Assembly: GCF_017875275.1 (NCBI RefSeq)
Contig: NZ_JAGGML010000001.1
Span: forward strand, 2,377,001-2,441,000
DNA length: 64,000 bases
Reading direction: 5' to 3'
DNA from: Xanthobacter flavus
Lineage (GTDB): Bacteria; Pseudomonadota; Alphaproteobacteria; Rhizobiales; Xanthobacteraceae
A model generated the notes under the pieces. It saw only the letters and a program-made list of their open reading frames with translations, did not search any database and was not told the origin of the DNA. Below are positions 54,139 through 62,812 of the stretch, piece by piece. The first letter of the stretch is position 1. The number at the start of each line of letters is the position of its first letter. The position numbers were made by a program, and so were the translations under genes.

Positions 54139-55047
54139 ATGACCCCCGAGGAACGTGCCCTGATCGACGGCCTGTTCGATCGCATGCGCAGTGTTGCCAG
54201 CCAGCCGCGCGATGCGGAGGCCGAGGCGCTCATCGCGCGCCGCGTCGCCGAGGCACCCCACGCGACCTATGCCCTTGCCCAGAGCGTGCTGGTGCAGGAG
54301 CACGCCTTGCAGCAGGCCTATGGTCACATCCAGGATCTGGAAGCCCAGCTCGCCGATGCCGAGGCCCGCGCGGCCGAGGCGCAGCAGCGCCAGTCGGGCT
54401 CCGGCGGTTTCCTCGGCGGCCTGTTCGGCGGCGGGCGCTCGTCCGTTCCGTCCGCTGGCGCGCGCGATGGCGGCCAGTATGCCAGCCAGCCCTCCGGTCA
54501 GGTCGCTGGTCAGGCTTGGGGCCAGCCCGCCGGCCAGCAGCCCGGTCAGCCCATGGGGCTTCCGACGGGCTACGGCCAGCAGGGATACGCCCAGCAGGGC
54601 GGGTATCCGCAGCAGGGTTATGGCCAGCAGGGCGGCTACTCCCAGCAAGGCGGGTACTCCCCGCAAGGCGGGCCTTGGGCCCAGCAGGCCGCGCCCCAGC
54701 GCAGCGGCGGCGGGTTCCTCCAGGGTGCGCTCGCCACGGCAGCGGGCGTCGCCGGTGGCGCGCTCCTCTATGACGGCATCAAGAACATGATGACCGGCGG
54801 TGGTGGCGCGGTGGCCCAGGCTGCTGCGGCGGAACTCGGCAAGCCGGAGACCCCCGGCACCGGCAACCTCGGACAGGATGCGCAGGCGGCGCTGGGCGGC
54901 CAGAATGCCGGCACCGACAATTTCTGGAACGGCGCCAGCCAGCAGGACGCCGGCGAGACCGAGGCCGGCCCGGAAGACACCGGCTATGACGACATCGGCG
55001 ATGAGGCCGGCTGGGACGACGGCGGCGACGACAGCAACTGGGCCTGA
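54139..55047 (+). CDS. DUF2076-family protein with Gln/Gly/Tyr-rich central region
   Basis: 302 residues. The N-terminal 80 residues (MTPEERALIDGLFDRMRSV..., helical, with a coiled coil HIQDLEAQLADAEARAAEAQQ) are the DUF2076 signature of proteobacteria, a family sometimes annotated as periplasmic ligand-binding sensor protein without clear proof. Residues about 115-190 are prion-like, with repeated GYGQQ, GGYPQQ and GGYSQQ units. A short hydrophobic helix (LATAAGVAGGALLYDGI) and an acidic Asp/Gly tail follow. GGAGGCGG precedes the ATG at 54139. A terminator follows at 55075. Confidence 0.85.
   Translation: MTPEERALIDGLFDRMRSVASQPRDAEAEALIARRVAEAPHATYALAQSVLVQEHALQQAYGHIQDLEAQLADAEARAAEAQQRQSGSGGFLGGLFGGGRSSVPSAGARDGGQYASQPSGQVAGQAWGQPAGQQPGQPMGLPTGYGQQGYAQQGGYPQQGYGQQGGYSQQGGYSPQGGPWAQQAAPQRSGGGFLQGALATAAGVAGGALLYDGIKNMMTGGGGAVAQAAAAELGKPETPGTGNLGQDAQAALGGQNAGTDNFWNGASQQDAGETEAGPEDTGYDDIGDEAGWDDGGDDSNWA
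54540..54690 (+). repeat. Gln/Gly/Tyr repeat-coding segment in the DUF2076 gene
   Basis: Tandem units of 15-24 bases built on GGCTACGGCCAGCAG-type sequence encode the GYGQQ / GGYSQQ repeats. Neighbouring units differ by a few bases, so the array looks old but still in frame. Confidence 0.7.
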
Positions 55048-55074
55048 CATCCCCCGACAGACCGATCAATGACG

Positions 55075-55100
55075 ACGGCGGCGCTCTGCGTCGCCGTTTT
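55075..55100 (+). terminator. intrinsic terminator after the DUF2076 gene
   Basis: ACGGCGGCGC and GCGTCGCCGT form a 10-bp stem with one G-T wobble around a three-base loop, followed by TTTT. It lies 28 bases beyond the stop codon. Confidence 0.75.
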
Positions 55101-55226
55101 CGTTTGCCGGGCAGGGTTCGTCATGGACTCGCAGGCGCCGATGGGGCTATCCGGATCGGGCGCGCGGGCCGGCCTCCAAGCCTTCCCGCGGCCCACGAAA
55201 AGACCGGAAGCCACAAGGACCTCGGC

Positions 55227-55592
55227 ATGACGCCCTTCGGACGCCGGGTGCGCGACCTGCGCGCCGAGCGCGGCGTGACCCTCACGGAAATGGCGCGGGC
55301 CATCGGCGTCACGCCCACCTATCTCTCGGCGCTGGAGACCGGCAAGCGCGGCAAGCCGACCTGGGCGCTGACCCAGCGCATCATCGCCTATTTCAATGTG
55401 ATCTGGGACGAGGCGGAGGATCTCCAGCGCCTCGCCGAACTGTCGCAGCCGCGAGTGGTGGTGGACACCGCCGATCTGTCGCCGCAGGCGACCGAGCTTG
55501 CCAACCTGCTCGCCCGCGAGATCGGCCACCTGCCGCAGGAGGCGGTGGCCGAGCTGCTGGGGCGGCTCAAGATCCTGCGCCGCCGCGGCTAG
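55227..55592 (+). CDS. XRE-family helix-turn-helix regulator
   Basis: 121 residues. The helix-turn-helix covers about residues 9-60: LRAERGVTLTEMARAIGVTP then TYLSALETGKRGKPTW. The C-terminal helical part (about 70-120) is unlike the regulator near metK. CAAGGAC lies upstream of ATG 55227, which gives MTPFGRRVRDLR; the longer frame upstream overlaps the terminator and was rejected. Target unknown. Its TAG stop forms the first bases of a palindromic repeat. Confidence 0.85.
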   Translation: MTPFGRRVRDLRAERGVTLTEMARAIGVTPTYLSALETGKRGKPTWALTQRIIAYFNVIWDEAEDLQRLAELSQPRVVVDTADLSPQATELANLLAREIGHLPQEAVAELLGRLKILRRRG

Positions 55593-55640
55593 AGCGCAAT
55601 TCGGGCGGATTGAATCAATCCGCCCGGCAAAGCGCCCTCT
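55590..55640. repeat. intergenic palindromic repeat (REP-like)
   Basis: CGGGCGGATTG (55602-55612), three bases, then CAATCCGCCCG (55616-55626) form a perfect 11-bp stem. The flanks AGAGCGC and GCGCCCTCT add an imperfect outer arm. No T-tract follows. The motif TAGAGCGC-N-CGGGCGGATTGAATCAATC recalls dispersed repeats of Hyphomicrobiales and could also act as a transcript end for the XRE gene. Confidence 0.6.
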
Positions 55641-55665
55641 CACTCTCGGCGGGCGAGACTGCCGC

Positions 55666-56112
55666 CTAGGGCTTGAGGCAGACCGCCACCACCTGCTTCA
55701 CCGGATGCAGACATTCCACCTCGGTCTTGTCGCCGCGCGCCGAGAACACCGCGATGTGCTGCAGGCCGCGATCGGTGTTCACGCAATAGCCGCCGATCAC
55801 GCTTTCGCCGGTCTCGCACGAGGCAAGGCAGCCGGCCTCCGGGCAGGCCGCGGCGCGCAGCGTGATGTTGGCCGCGCCCGCCGCACCGGCGGCTCCGGCC
55901 GGGCCGGCCGGACCCTGGGCGCCCTGCGGACCGGCCGGGCCAGCGGGACCGGCGGGGCCTGCCGCACCCGCAGGACCAGCGGGACCGGCGACACCGGCCG
56001 GACCTTGCGCGCCTGCCGCACCCGCGGGGCCGGCCGGGCCGGGCTTGCCCTCGAAACAGGCGGCAAGGCTCAGCGCCAGGGCGAGACCGATTGCGGCTTT
56101 CATCATTCTCAT
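55666..56112 (-). CDS. collagen-like lipoprotein
   Basis: 148 residues. A type II signal peptide ([14 protein letters not shown], lipobox LAAC) predicts lipid attachment at the cysteine near residue 21. About 20 consecutive Gly-X-Y triplets follow, mostly GPA and GAA. The C-terminal domain of about 65 residues carries six cysteines ([21 protein letters not shown]), probably three disulfides. Bacterial collagen-like proteins form surface trimers. A GGGGG tract lies about eight bases before ATG 56112; two later ATGs are possible. I know no function for this one. Confidence 0.85.
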   Translation of the reverse strand: MRMMKAAIGLALALSLAACFEGKPGPAGPAGAAGAQGPAGVAGPAGPAGAAGPAGPAGPAGPQGAQGPAGPAGAAGAAGAANITLRAAACPEAGCLASCETGESVIGGYCVNTDRGLQHIAVFSARGDKTEVECLHPVKQVVAVCLKP

Positions 56113-56246
56113 ATGCGCGACCCCCATGGACCTTCTGATTGGTGCGCCATGGTGGCGCCTTACCTTGCGGGATGCAAGCGGCCAGAGCGTCGGCGCGGCG
56201 GTGAAAACATGATCCGGCTCAGGGGTTTGCTGGTCGGCCGTCGGGA

Positions 56247-56690
56247 TCAGCCGCGCGCCTTCACCAGGGCGCGCGTCGTCTCCTGAAGCCGCAGCGCCAG
56301 GTCACGCAGCACGGACCGAGCGAGGGAGGGCGTCTTGTCCAGCAGCGAAAGGAAGAGGTCCGAATCCATGCGCAGCACGCTCATGGCCTCGCCCGCGCGC
56401 ACCGTGGCGCTGCGCGCCTCGCCGGTGAGCACGCCCATCTCGCCCACCACGGTATCCTTGGAGAGGCGGGTGATCTCGTGGGTGGCGCCGCCCGCCGTCA
56501 CCTCGATGACGGCGGTGCCGTCGAGAATGACATAGGTGGCATCGGGCGCCTCGCCCTGATGGAACAGTACGTCGCCCGGCGCCACGTCGAGCCGCGTCGC
56601 GGAGAAGGCGAGCAGCCGGAGCTGGCTCGGCTCCAGATCGCGGAACATGGGGATGCGGGAGAGGACGCGCGCCTCGTCTTCAATGCTCAT
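56247..56690 (-). CDS. single-domain cyclic-nucleotide-binding protein
   Basis: 147 residues, almost entirely one cNMP-binding domain: FRDLEPSQLRLLAFSATRL, GDVLFHQGEAPDATYVIL and the phosphate-binding cassette GEMGVLTGEARSATVRA with its Glu and Arg. These residues indicate a working cAMP/cGMP site. There is no helix-turn-helix, so it is not a Crp-type transcription factor. It begins 21 bases after the ABC protein stop and lies two genes downstream of an adenylate cyclase, so it is the likely cAMP receiver of that cassette. Confidence 0.92.
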   Translation of the reverse strand: MSIEDEARVLSRIPMFRDLEPSQLRLLAFSATRLDVAPGDVLFHQGEAPDATYVILDGTAVIEVTAGGATHEITRLSKDTVVGEMGVLTGEARSATVRAGEAMSVLRMDSDLFLSLLDKTPSLARSVLRDLALRLQETTRALVKARG

Positions 56691-56711
56691 GACCTGATCC
56701 TTGTCGCTCCC

Positions 56712-59372
56712 CTACGTCCCCGTGGCGGCGAGTTCCGCCCCCTCGATGCGCTCGACCTGCCCGTGGGCCAGCACGATCACCTGTGTGAACAGGTCGAGCG
56801 GCTCGGCGGCATCGAGCACGACCAGCGTCGTGGCTCCCGCCCGGCTGGCGAGCACGCTCTCGATCAGCCGGCTCTGCTCGGACGGCGCCAGCGGAACCAG
56901 AGCGTCGTCGATGATGAGCAGGTCGGGCGCCGCCAGGAGGCAGCGGGCGAGGGTCAGCTTGCCGCGTTCGGCGGCCGAGAGCGGCAGGCCGCCTTCGCCC
57001 AGCGCCACATCCAGGCTCAGCCGCTGCACCTGGGCGATGAAGCCGTCCTGCGTCAGGCACGCGCGCACCACCTCGTCCACGACGGCGGCGGCGCCCGCGC
57101 GGTCGGCGGCGATGCGGCCGAACAGCAGATTGTCGCGCACGGTCAGCGCCCGGCAGTAGCTGTCCGGCTGATAGCGCGCGAGCGGGGTGCCGGACACCGC
57201 CTTCAGGTGGGCGAGCTGCGCGCGCGTGGCGAGTGCCCGCTGCTGCCACTCCTCGTCGATGAGGCCGAAGCGGTGGCGCGGCTCGCAATAGCGACCGGCG
57301 ACGCGCAGCAGCAGCGCGCGCTCGTCCGGCGCCAGCGCGTCGCCAGCGCCGGTGCCTGCATGGGCGAGCAGGGCGCGCGCTGCGGTCATCTCCTCGGCGC
57401 GCAGCAGGCCCTTGGTGTCGATATCGGCGATGGCCTCCGCCCCGCCGGCGAGCTCGGCGAGGGTGCGCAGGGCGCGAAGGCCGAGCCCCGCCAAATCGTA
57501 GGCGATCCCGAGCCGCTCCAGCTCAGGCATCAGCCCGGGATCGGACAGGAGCGAGGCGGCGCCGCGGGTGTCGTTCAGCGGGGCGGCGAACAGGATGTTC
57601 TCCGCCAGCGTCATGAAGCGGTTGAAGGCGGCGAACCGGAACGGCTCGATCAGTACGCGGCCCGTCTCCTGCTGGCGGCGGGAGATGGCATCGGTGACGG
57701 CGGCGCGGGCGGTCACGATGCGTTCGGCCAGCGCCGGGCTCGCCTCCGGGTCGAGCCGGCGTTCGAGGCCGAGCCTTACCACGAGGTCGCCGAGCCCGGC
57801 GAGGGCAAGGGCGGACAGGATCGACCGGTCGAGCTGGGCGGCGTCGGCGAGGTCGGAGGGCTCGGGCTCGGGCTCGGTGGCGCCCGCGGCCGGCCGGCCG
57901 GGGTGGCGCTCCAGCGCGCACAGCATGTTCTCGCGCAAAGAGGTGTTGAGGACGATGGGGTCGCCGCCCGCATAGGCGACATGCCGGCCGATGACGGATT
58001 CGGGCACGCTGGAGAGGTCGTGCCCGCCGATGCGCACCGAGCCGCTGAAGAGCGAGATGGCCCGGCCGCAGACGCGCGCCACCGCATGCTTGCCGCCGGC
58101 ATCCGGCCCCTTGAGCGCCACCGCCGTGCCCGCCGGCACGTCGAGGCTCACGCCATCGAGAAGGATGCTGCCGGCCGGGTCGACAACGCCGAGGTCGGCG
58201 ATCTTCAGACCGCCGTCGAAGGCCACGCCCTCCCAGCCCGTGTCATCCTGCGAGCCCTTGGGCCAGACTTCCTGCGTCTCGAGATAATAGCGGGCGAAAT
58301 CGTAGCGCACCTGCGCCACTACCCGCTTCTCGTCCCACTCGATCAGCTCTTTCAGCGGCTCGGGGATCTGGCCATAGGCCGCGACCACCGCCACCAGCTG
58401 GCCGATGTTGATGGCCCCCGTCAGCGCCAGCCAGCCGCCGACCGAATAGAAGACCAGCGTCGGCACGTCCGACATCAGCAGGTTCAGCACCCGGTCGACG
58501 AAATTCTGCCGCTTGAGGTCGAGGCTCGCCTCGGACACCACGGCGAGCCGGCCGTCCACCGCCGCCCGCTCCCACGGGCTGGTGGCGAAGCCGTGGACGA
58601 GGGGCAGGCGCTCGATGCCCGACATCACCCTCTTGCCGAGCGCCACCGCCTCGCGCTGGTAGATCTGCAGCTTGGTGGCATTGTCGCGCCGCTGGATGCC
58701 GAGCAGCACGTAATTGAGCGCGAGGATGCCGAGGGCGCAGCCGCCCAGCGCCGCGTTCTGGGTGAAGATGAGCAGCGTCGCCGACCCGATGAGGCCGGCG
58801 GACTTGAGCGGCTGGGCGAAAGCCATGCCGGCGAAGGGGGAGATCGGCCCCACCTCGAACCGCAGCATGTTGCCCACTTCCATCGCCTTGCTCTTCATCG
58901 GCGCCTCGGGGCGCAGGCGCTGGATCACGTCGAACAGCTGGCGGCGCAGCTCCACCAGGATGCGCTCGCCGAGGCGTGCCTTCGCCATTTCGATGAGGCG
59001 CGAGATGTGCTGCTGGATGAGTTGCAGCGCGAACAGCAGCGCCGCGAGGCCGGCGAGGAGCCCGAAGGCCGAGACCTCGTAACCGGTCAGGTCGATGATG
59101 ACCCCGCCGCCCAGGAAGTCCGGCCAGGCGAGATCGAAGTCGAACAGCTTGGGCACCGTCCCGCCGATGGAATCGGTGACGCCGTTGACGATGAGGCGAG
59201 GCAGTTCCAGCGAGGCGTAGTTGAACGGCAGCAGCAGCAGGACGAGGGCGAAGAGCTTGACGTGGGCGGCGGGCTCGGCCCGCCACAGATAGGTGAGCAC
59301 ATCGCGCGGGAGCGCCTCCCGCGTCGCCGGGGCCGTTCCACCGTGGGGGGAGGCTCGATCCGTGCCGTTCAT
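56712..59372 (-). CDS. ABC transporter-type protein with degenerate, expanded ATPase domain
   Basis: 886 residues. An ABC exporter-like membrane part (about 35-345, with hydrophobic stretches near 40, 105, 190, 215 and 305) is followed by a nucleotide-binding domain. Walker A reads GPDAGGKHA (near 423) in place of GxxGxGKST, the signature is LSAAERGKLTLAR (near 799) in place of LSGGQ, and Walker B is LLIIDDAL (near 819), with D where the catalytic E should be. About 300 residues separate Walker A from the signature instead of about 120. Three versions of the motif RENILFG occur there. Start GTG 59375 is also possible. Likely partner of the flanking cyclase and cNMP-binding protein. Confidence 0.88.
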   Translation of the reverse strand: MNGTDRASPHGGTAPATREALPRDVLTYLWRAEPAAHVKLFALVLLLLPFNYASLELPRLIVNGVTDSIGGTVPKLFDFDLAWPDFLGGGVIIDLTGYEVSAFGLLAGLAALLFALQLIQQHISRLIEMAKARLGERILVELRRQLFDVIQRLRPEAPMKSKAMEVGNMLRFEVGPISPFAGMAFAQPLKSAGLIGSATLLIFTQNAALGGCALGILALNYVLLGIQRRDNATKLQIYQREAVALGKRVMSGIERLPLVHGFATSPWERAAVDGRLAVVSEASLDLKRQNFVDRVLNLLMSDVPTLVFYSVGGWLALTGAINIGQLVAVVAAYGQIPEPLKELIEWDEKRVVAQVRYDFARYYLETQEVWPKGSQDDTGWEGVAFDGGLKIADLGVVDPAGSILLDGVSLDVPAGTAVALKGPDAGGKHAVARVCGRAISLFSGSVRIGGHDLSSVPESVIGRHVAYAGGDPIVLNTSLRENMLCALERHPGRPAAGATEPEPEPSDLADAAQLDRSILSALALAGLGDLVVRLGLERRLDPEASPALAERIVTARAAVTDAISRRQQETGRVLIEPFRFAAFNRFMTLAENILFAAPLNDTRGAASLLSDPGLMPELERLGIAYDLAGLGLRALRTLAELAGGAEAIADIDTKGLLRAEEMTAARALLAHAGTGAGDALAPDERALLLRVAGRYCEPRHRFGLIDEEWQQRALATRAQLAHLKAVSGTPLARYQPDSYCRALTVRDNLLFGRIAADRAGAAAVVDEVVRACLTQDGFIAQVQRLSLDVALGEGGLPLSAAERGKLTLARCLLAAPDLLIIDDALVPLAPSEQSRLIESVLASRAGATTLVVLDAAEPLDLFTQVIVLAHGQVERIEGAELAATGT

Positions 59373-59434
59373 CACGGCTTTTCTGCAGGCGGTCTAGCGT
59401 GTTGGCAAGGGGTAACGATTGCCGGCCGGCGGGC

Positions 59435-61621
59435 TCAGCCGGAAGCAGCAGGCGCGGCCGCCGGGTCCGCCGCACCCCGGCACCTCTCGGCATACAGGCC
59501 ATAGAAGCGGGAGAGCCGGGGCGGCGCGCTCGCCGCGAGCGCCTCCGCGAGCGCCGCCGCCTCCCCGAAGCGGCCGGCGCCGTAGGCGGCCATCAGCGCG
59601 CCGTGCCGCTCCTCCAGCCGGGAGAAGTCGTCCGACCGGGAAAAGTCGGGGGCGCCCGCGAGGAGGTAAAGCTGGCTCGCCTTCGACTTGCCCTTGAGCA
59701 TGAGGAGATCGGCTTCGAGGAAGGCGAGGTCGCCCGCCGCCTCGCGCGTCGCCTCGGAGACGAGGATGTCCACCCGCATGGACTTGGTGGCGCCCTCGAT
59801 GCGGGAGGCGAGGTTCACGTCGTCGCCGAGGCAGGAATATTCGAGCCGCTGCGCCGAGCCGAGATTGCCCACGCAGCAGGGGCCGGTGGCGAGCCCGATG
59901 CCGCAGCGCACGGGGTGCCACGGCCGCCCCTCCGCCTCCGCCGCCCGGAGCCACTCCGCGTTCAGCGCCTCCAGCCGCGCCGACATGGCGAGCGCGCACA
60001 GCGCGGCGTTGCGGGCGTGGGCGGCATCGTCCACCGGCGCGTTCCAGAAGGCCATGATGGCGTCGCCGATATATTTGTCGATGGTGCCGCCGTGGGCGAG
60101 CACCACCTCCGTCATGGGCGTGAGATAGGCGTTCATGAAGCGGGTGAGGGCCTGGGCGTCCATGGTCTCCGACAAGGAGGTGAAGTCGCGCAGGTCGCAG
60201 AACAGGATGGTGATCTCGCGGGTCTCGCCGCCCAGCACGAGGCGTTCCGGGTTTTCGGCGAGGCGCTCCACCACCTTGGGCGAGACGAAGCGGCCGAACA
60301 CAGAGCGCACCCACTTCTTCTGCCGCTGCTCGTCGCGATAGAGGGCGAGCACGCCCATGCCGTAGATTGCGAGCACCGCCGCCCCCGGCCCCATGGGATC
60401 GAGCAGCAGATCGAAGCGGGTGAAGGCCAGCCACGCCCCCGCGCCCAGCGCCGCCACCACCACGAGTCCGAGCGCCCCGGCCACGGGCGCCGAAACCCGG
60501 GGCAGGGCCAGCGCCAGCAGGAGGCCGAGGAGGCCGGTCAGCACGATCTCCGCCCCGCGCGCCCAGTCCGGCCGCACGAGGCGCGCGCCGGCGACGATGT
60601 GCTCGATGAGCTGCGCCTGGACTTCCACGCCGGGCACGGCGGCATCGAGGGGCGTCGCCCGCGTGTCCATCAGCCCCGGCGCGCTGGAGCCGACGAGGAG
60701 GATGCGCCCCTCCACTTCGGCGGGCGCGACCTTGCCGTCCAGCACATCGGCGGCCGAGAGGAAGCGGCGGGGATCGGTGGGGGTGAAGCGCACCCGCACC
60801 TCGCCCGAGGCATCGGTGGGCACGTCGAGGGCGCCGATCTTCACCGCCGTGATGCCTGTCTTCGTGCCGAACGCCTGGTCGCCGCTGGCGTTGGAGGCAC
60901 GCACCACATAGGTGGACGCGCCCTGCGCCACCCGGAGCGCCTCCGCCGACAGGCTCGGCACCAGCTTGCCGTCGAGGCCGAGGAGGATGGGCACGCGGCG
61001 CACCACCTGATCGCGGTCGGGCAACCAGTTCAACGCGCCGATGCCCTGCGCGGCTGCCGCCAGCTCCGGCAAGGGCGCGACGGCTCCGGAAAAGCGCGGC
61101 ACGAAGGCGCGGGGGTCATCGCCCGCGCTGGCCATGCCCCATTTCTCCGGATAGGCGGCGCCCTTTCCGTGGGTGAGGATGGCGCCGAGCACGGAGGGTG
61201 TGGCGGCCAGCGTCGTGGCGAGCTGCCGGTCGGAACTGTCGCGCCCGGCCAGCGCCGCCTCGGCCGGGGCGCGGGCCTCCGCCGGCAGGAGCTTCACGAC
61301 GGCGGCGGGATCGAGCCGGTCGGGTTCGGAGAACACCATGTCGAACGCCACCGCCGCCGCACCGAGGCTCGTGAGCTTCTGCGTCAGCTCCGCCACCGTT
61401 GTGCGCGGCCAGGGCCACTGACCCACGCGGGCGAGGGAGGCGTCATCCACGTCCACCACCCGCACCGGCAGGTCAGGGTCATACGCGCGGGGCGCGGCGC
61501 GCTGGTAGAGGTCGAACAGGCCGTTGCGCAGGTCAACGAGCGGCGCAGGATCGGCCCCCATCACCAGAAGGCCGGCGGCAAGGGGGCCGCCGACGGCGAG
61601 CCAGTAGAGGCGGGACCACAT
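59435..61621 (-). CDS. CHASE2-domain class III adenylate/guanylate cyclase
   Basis: 728 residues. One membrane helix at the N terminus, an extracytoplasmic CHASE2 sensor (about 30-335), three membrane helices (about 350-425), then a class III cyclase domain. The metal aspartates lie in FCDLRDFTSLSE and KYIGDAIMAFW. The lysine of TIDKYIGD and the aspartate of SCLGDDVNLASRIE fit ATP rather than GTP as substrate, and Asn and Arg of VNLASR are the transition-state residues. All catalytic residues are present. It is the first gene of the cyclase/ABC/cNMP-binding unit, 62 bases before the ABC gene start. Confidence 0.92.
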   Translation of the reverse strand: MWSRLYWLAVGGPLAAGLLVMGADPAPLVDLRNGLFDLYQRAAPRAYDPDLPVRVVDVDDASLARVGQWPWPRTTVAELTQKLTSLGAAAVAFDMVFSEPDRLDPAAVVKLLPAEARAPAEAALAGRDSSDRQLATTLAATPSVLGAILTHGKGAAYPEKWGMASAGDDPRAFVPRFSGAVAPLPELAAAAQGIGALNWLPDRDQVVRRVPILLGLDGKLVPSLSAEALRVAQGASTYVVRASNASGDQAFGTKTGITAVKIGALDVPTDASGEVRVRFTPTDPRRFLSAADVLDGKVAPAEVEGRILLVGSSAPGLMDTRATPLDAAVPGVEVQAQLIEHIVAGARLVRPDWARGAEIVLTGLLGLLLALALPRVSAPVAGALGLVVVAALGAGAWLAFTRFDLLLDPMGPGAAVLAIYGMGVLALYRDEQRQKKWVRSVFGRFVSPKVVERLAENPERLVLGGETREITILFCDLRDFTSLSETMDAQALTRFMNAYLTPMTEVVLAHGGTIDKYIGDAIMAFWNAPVDDAAHARNAALCALAMSARLEALNAEWLRAAEAEGRPWHPVRCGIGLATGPCCVGNLGSAQRLEYSCLGDDVNLASRIEGATKSMRVDILVSEATREAAGDLAFLEADLLMLKGKSKASQLYLLAGAPDFSRSDDFSRLEERHGALMAAYGAGRFGEAAALAEALAASAPPRLSRFYGLYAERCRGAADPAAAPAASG

Positions 61622-61798
61622 GCGGCAGGCGGATTCCGTTGCGACGGCGGGAGCCTAGCCCGGCACAAGGCGAGGCGGAAGGCGGGGTGAAAGGCGGGCC
61701 GGCACCCCGGGGCGATTGTCCGCTGCGCGGGCGTCTTGCGCTGGACCCCGGCTCGGCGCTCCGGCTGCGCCGTCGCTGGTCCGCGGAACAGGGGAGCC

Positions 61799-62812
61799 TC
61801 AGTCCCCCGATACCGCGAAGCGCAGCAGGATGGTGCGCTGGAGGGGGCTGAAATTGTCGTCGGAGATGAGCGTCAGCAGGATCTCGCCCGAGGCGGCACG
61901 GGTGACGCCGAGGCCTTCCATATTATCGATCTCATAGCCCATGTCGAAGCGGCCCAGCACCTCTCCGGTGATGCGCACGCCGGGCTTCACCTCGCCGGCG
62001 GGGAAGCGGCGGATCTGCATGCTCACGCCGTCCAGCGGCGTGTAATGGCGCTCCAGGAGGTAGAAATTACCGTCCGGCCCCAAGGCGAGGTCGGTGGCGT
62101 CGAACGGGCCGCTCTTGGCGACGGTGAAGGTGCCGGGCGCCGCCCCGCCGATGATGAAGCCGGGCAGATCATCGGCCTTCCTCGCTCCCTCCTCGCCGAT
62201 GGCGACGAGCGCGCCCTTGAGCGGGCCGGAGGGCATGTAGGCAAGGCTTTCGAGGCCGGTGTTGCGACGCAGCCCCTTGATGGCCGGAGCCGGCACCAGC
62301 TTGCCCGGCTTGCCGAGAGGATCGCGCGGATAGCGCCAGATCTCGTTGATGGTCTCCATCGCCACATAGGCGGCATCGGGCGCCAGTGTGACGGATTCCA
62401 CATCCTCGCGCGCGTTGTCCGCCTGCACCCGCCCCTCGGTATCGAGCAGCGCTGCGGCCTTGACGTCGGCGAGCCCGGTGGGGCGGTCATTCTCCGTCGC
62501 CAGGCGGCCGGAAAGGAACAGGCCGGCATCGGTGATGGCGAGGAAATGCCCGTCCTGCTCCAGCGCGAAGCCGGAGATGCCGCCGAAGCCGGGGAAGGGG
62601 GAGGTCAGCACCAGACCGCCGAGGAAGCGCAGCGGACCGAACTGCGCAAGTTCGTCCCCCCGCTTGAAGGCGGCGACAGGCTGCGCCGTGACCGTGATCG
62701 CGACCGGCTCGGGCGGCAGCGCGCCCGGCTTGGAGAAGGCGAGATTGAACAGGAATGCGCCGCCGAGCAGCCCGGCGGCGACAAAGGCTGCGAAACGCAG
62801 GCGACGCCTCAA
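61799..62812 (-). CDS. esterase-like activity of phytase family protein
   Basis: About 337 residues. An N-terminal signal anchor ([22 protein letters not shown]) exports it to the periplasm. The remainder is a beta-propeller-like domain: [54 protein letters not shown] and [20 protein letters not shown] are the phytase-like repeats. The substrate is unknown. The apparent start is TTG 62812, which overlaps the cobT stop in a TTGA junction; no good ATG lies nearby, so translation by coupling is inferred. Confidence 0.82.
   Translation of the reverse strand: MRRRLRFAAFVAAGLLGGAFLFNLAFSKPGALPPEPVAITVTAQPVAAFKRGDELAQFGPLRFLGGLVLTSPFPGFGGISGFALEQDGHFLAITDAGLFLSGRLATENDRPTGLADVKAAALLDTEGRVQADNAREDVESVTLAPDAAYVAMETINEIWRYPRDPLGKPGKLVPAPAIKGLRRNTGLESLAYMPSGPLKGALVAIGEEGARKADDLPGFIIGGAAPGTFTVAKSGPFDATDLALGPDGNFYLLERHYTPLDGVSMQIRRFPAGEVKPGVRITGEVLGRFDMGYEIDNMEGLGVTRAASGEILLTLISDDNFSPLQRTILLRFAVSGD

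Noticed and set aside
55860-56050. Repeats considered as a non-coding minisatellite
   Set aside because: They are the in-frame Gly-X-Y codons of the collagen-like lipoprotein on the minus strand.
56478-59504. A 1008-codon open frame on the plus strand opposite the ABC gene, and similar long frames opposite the cyclase, ftsK and ftsI
   Set aside because: They are antisense to well-supported genes, with His/Arg/Gly-rich nonsense-like translation. Such frames are common artefacts in high-GC DNA.
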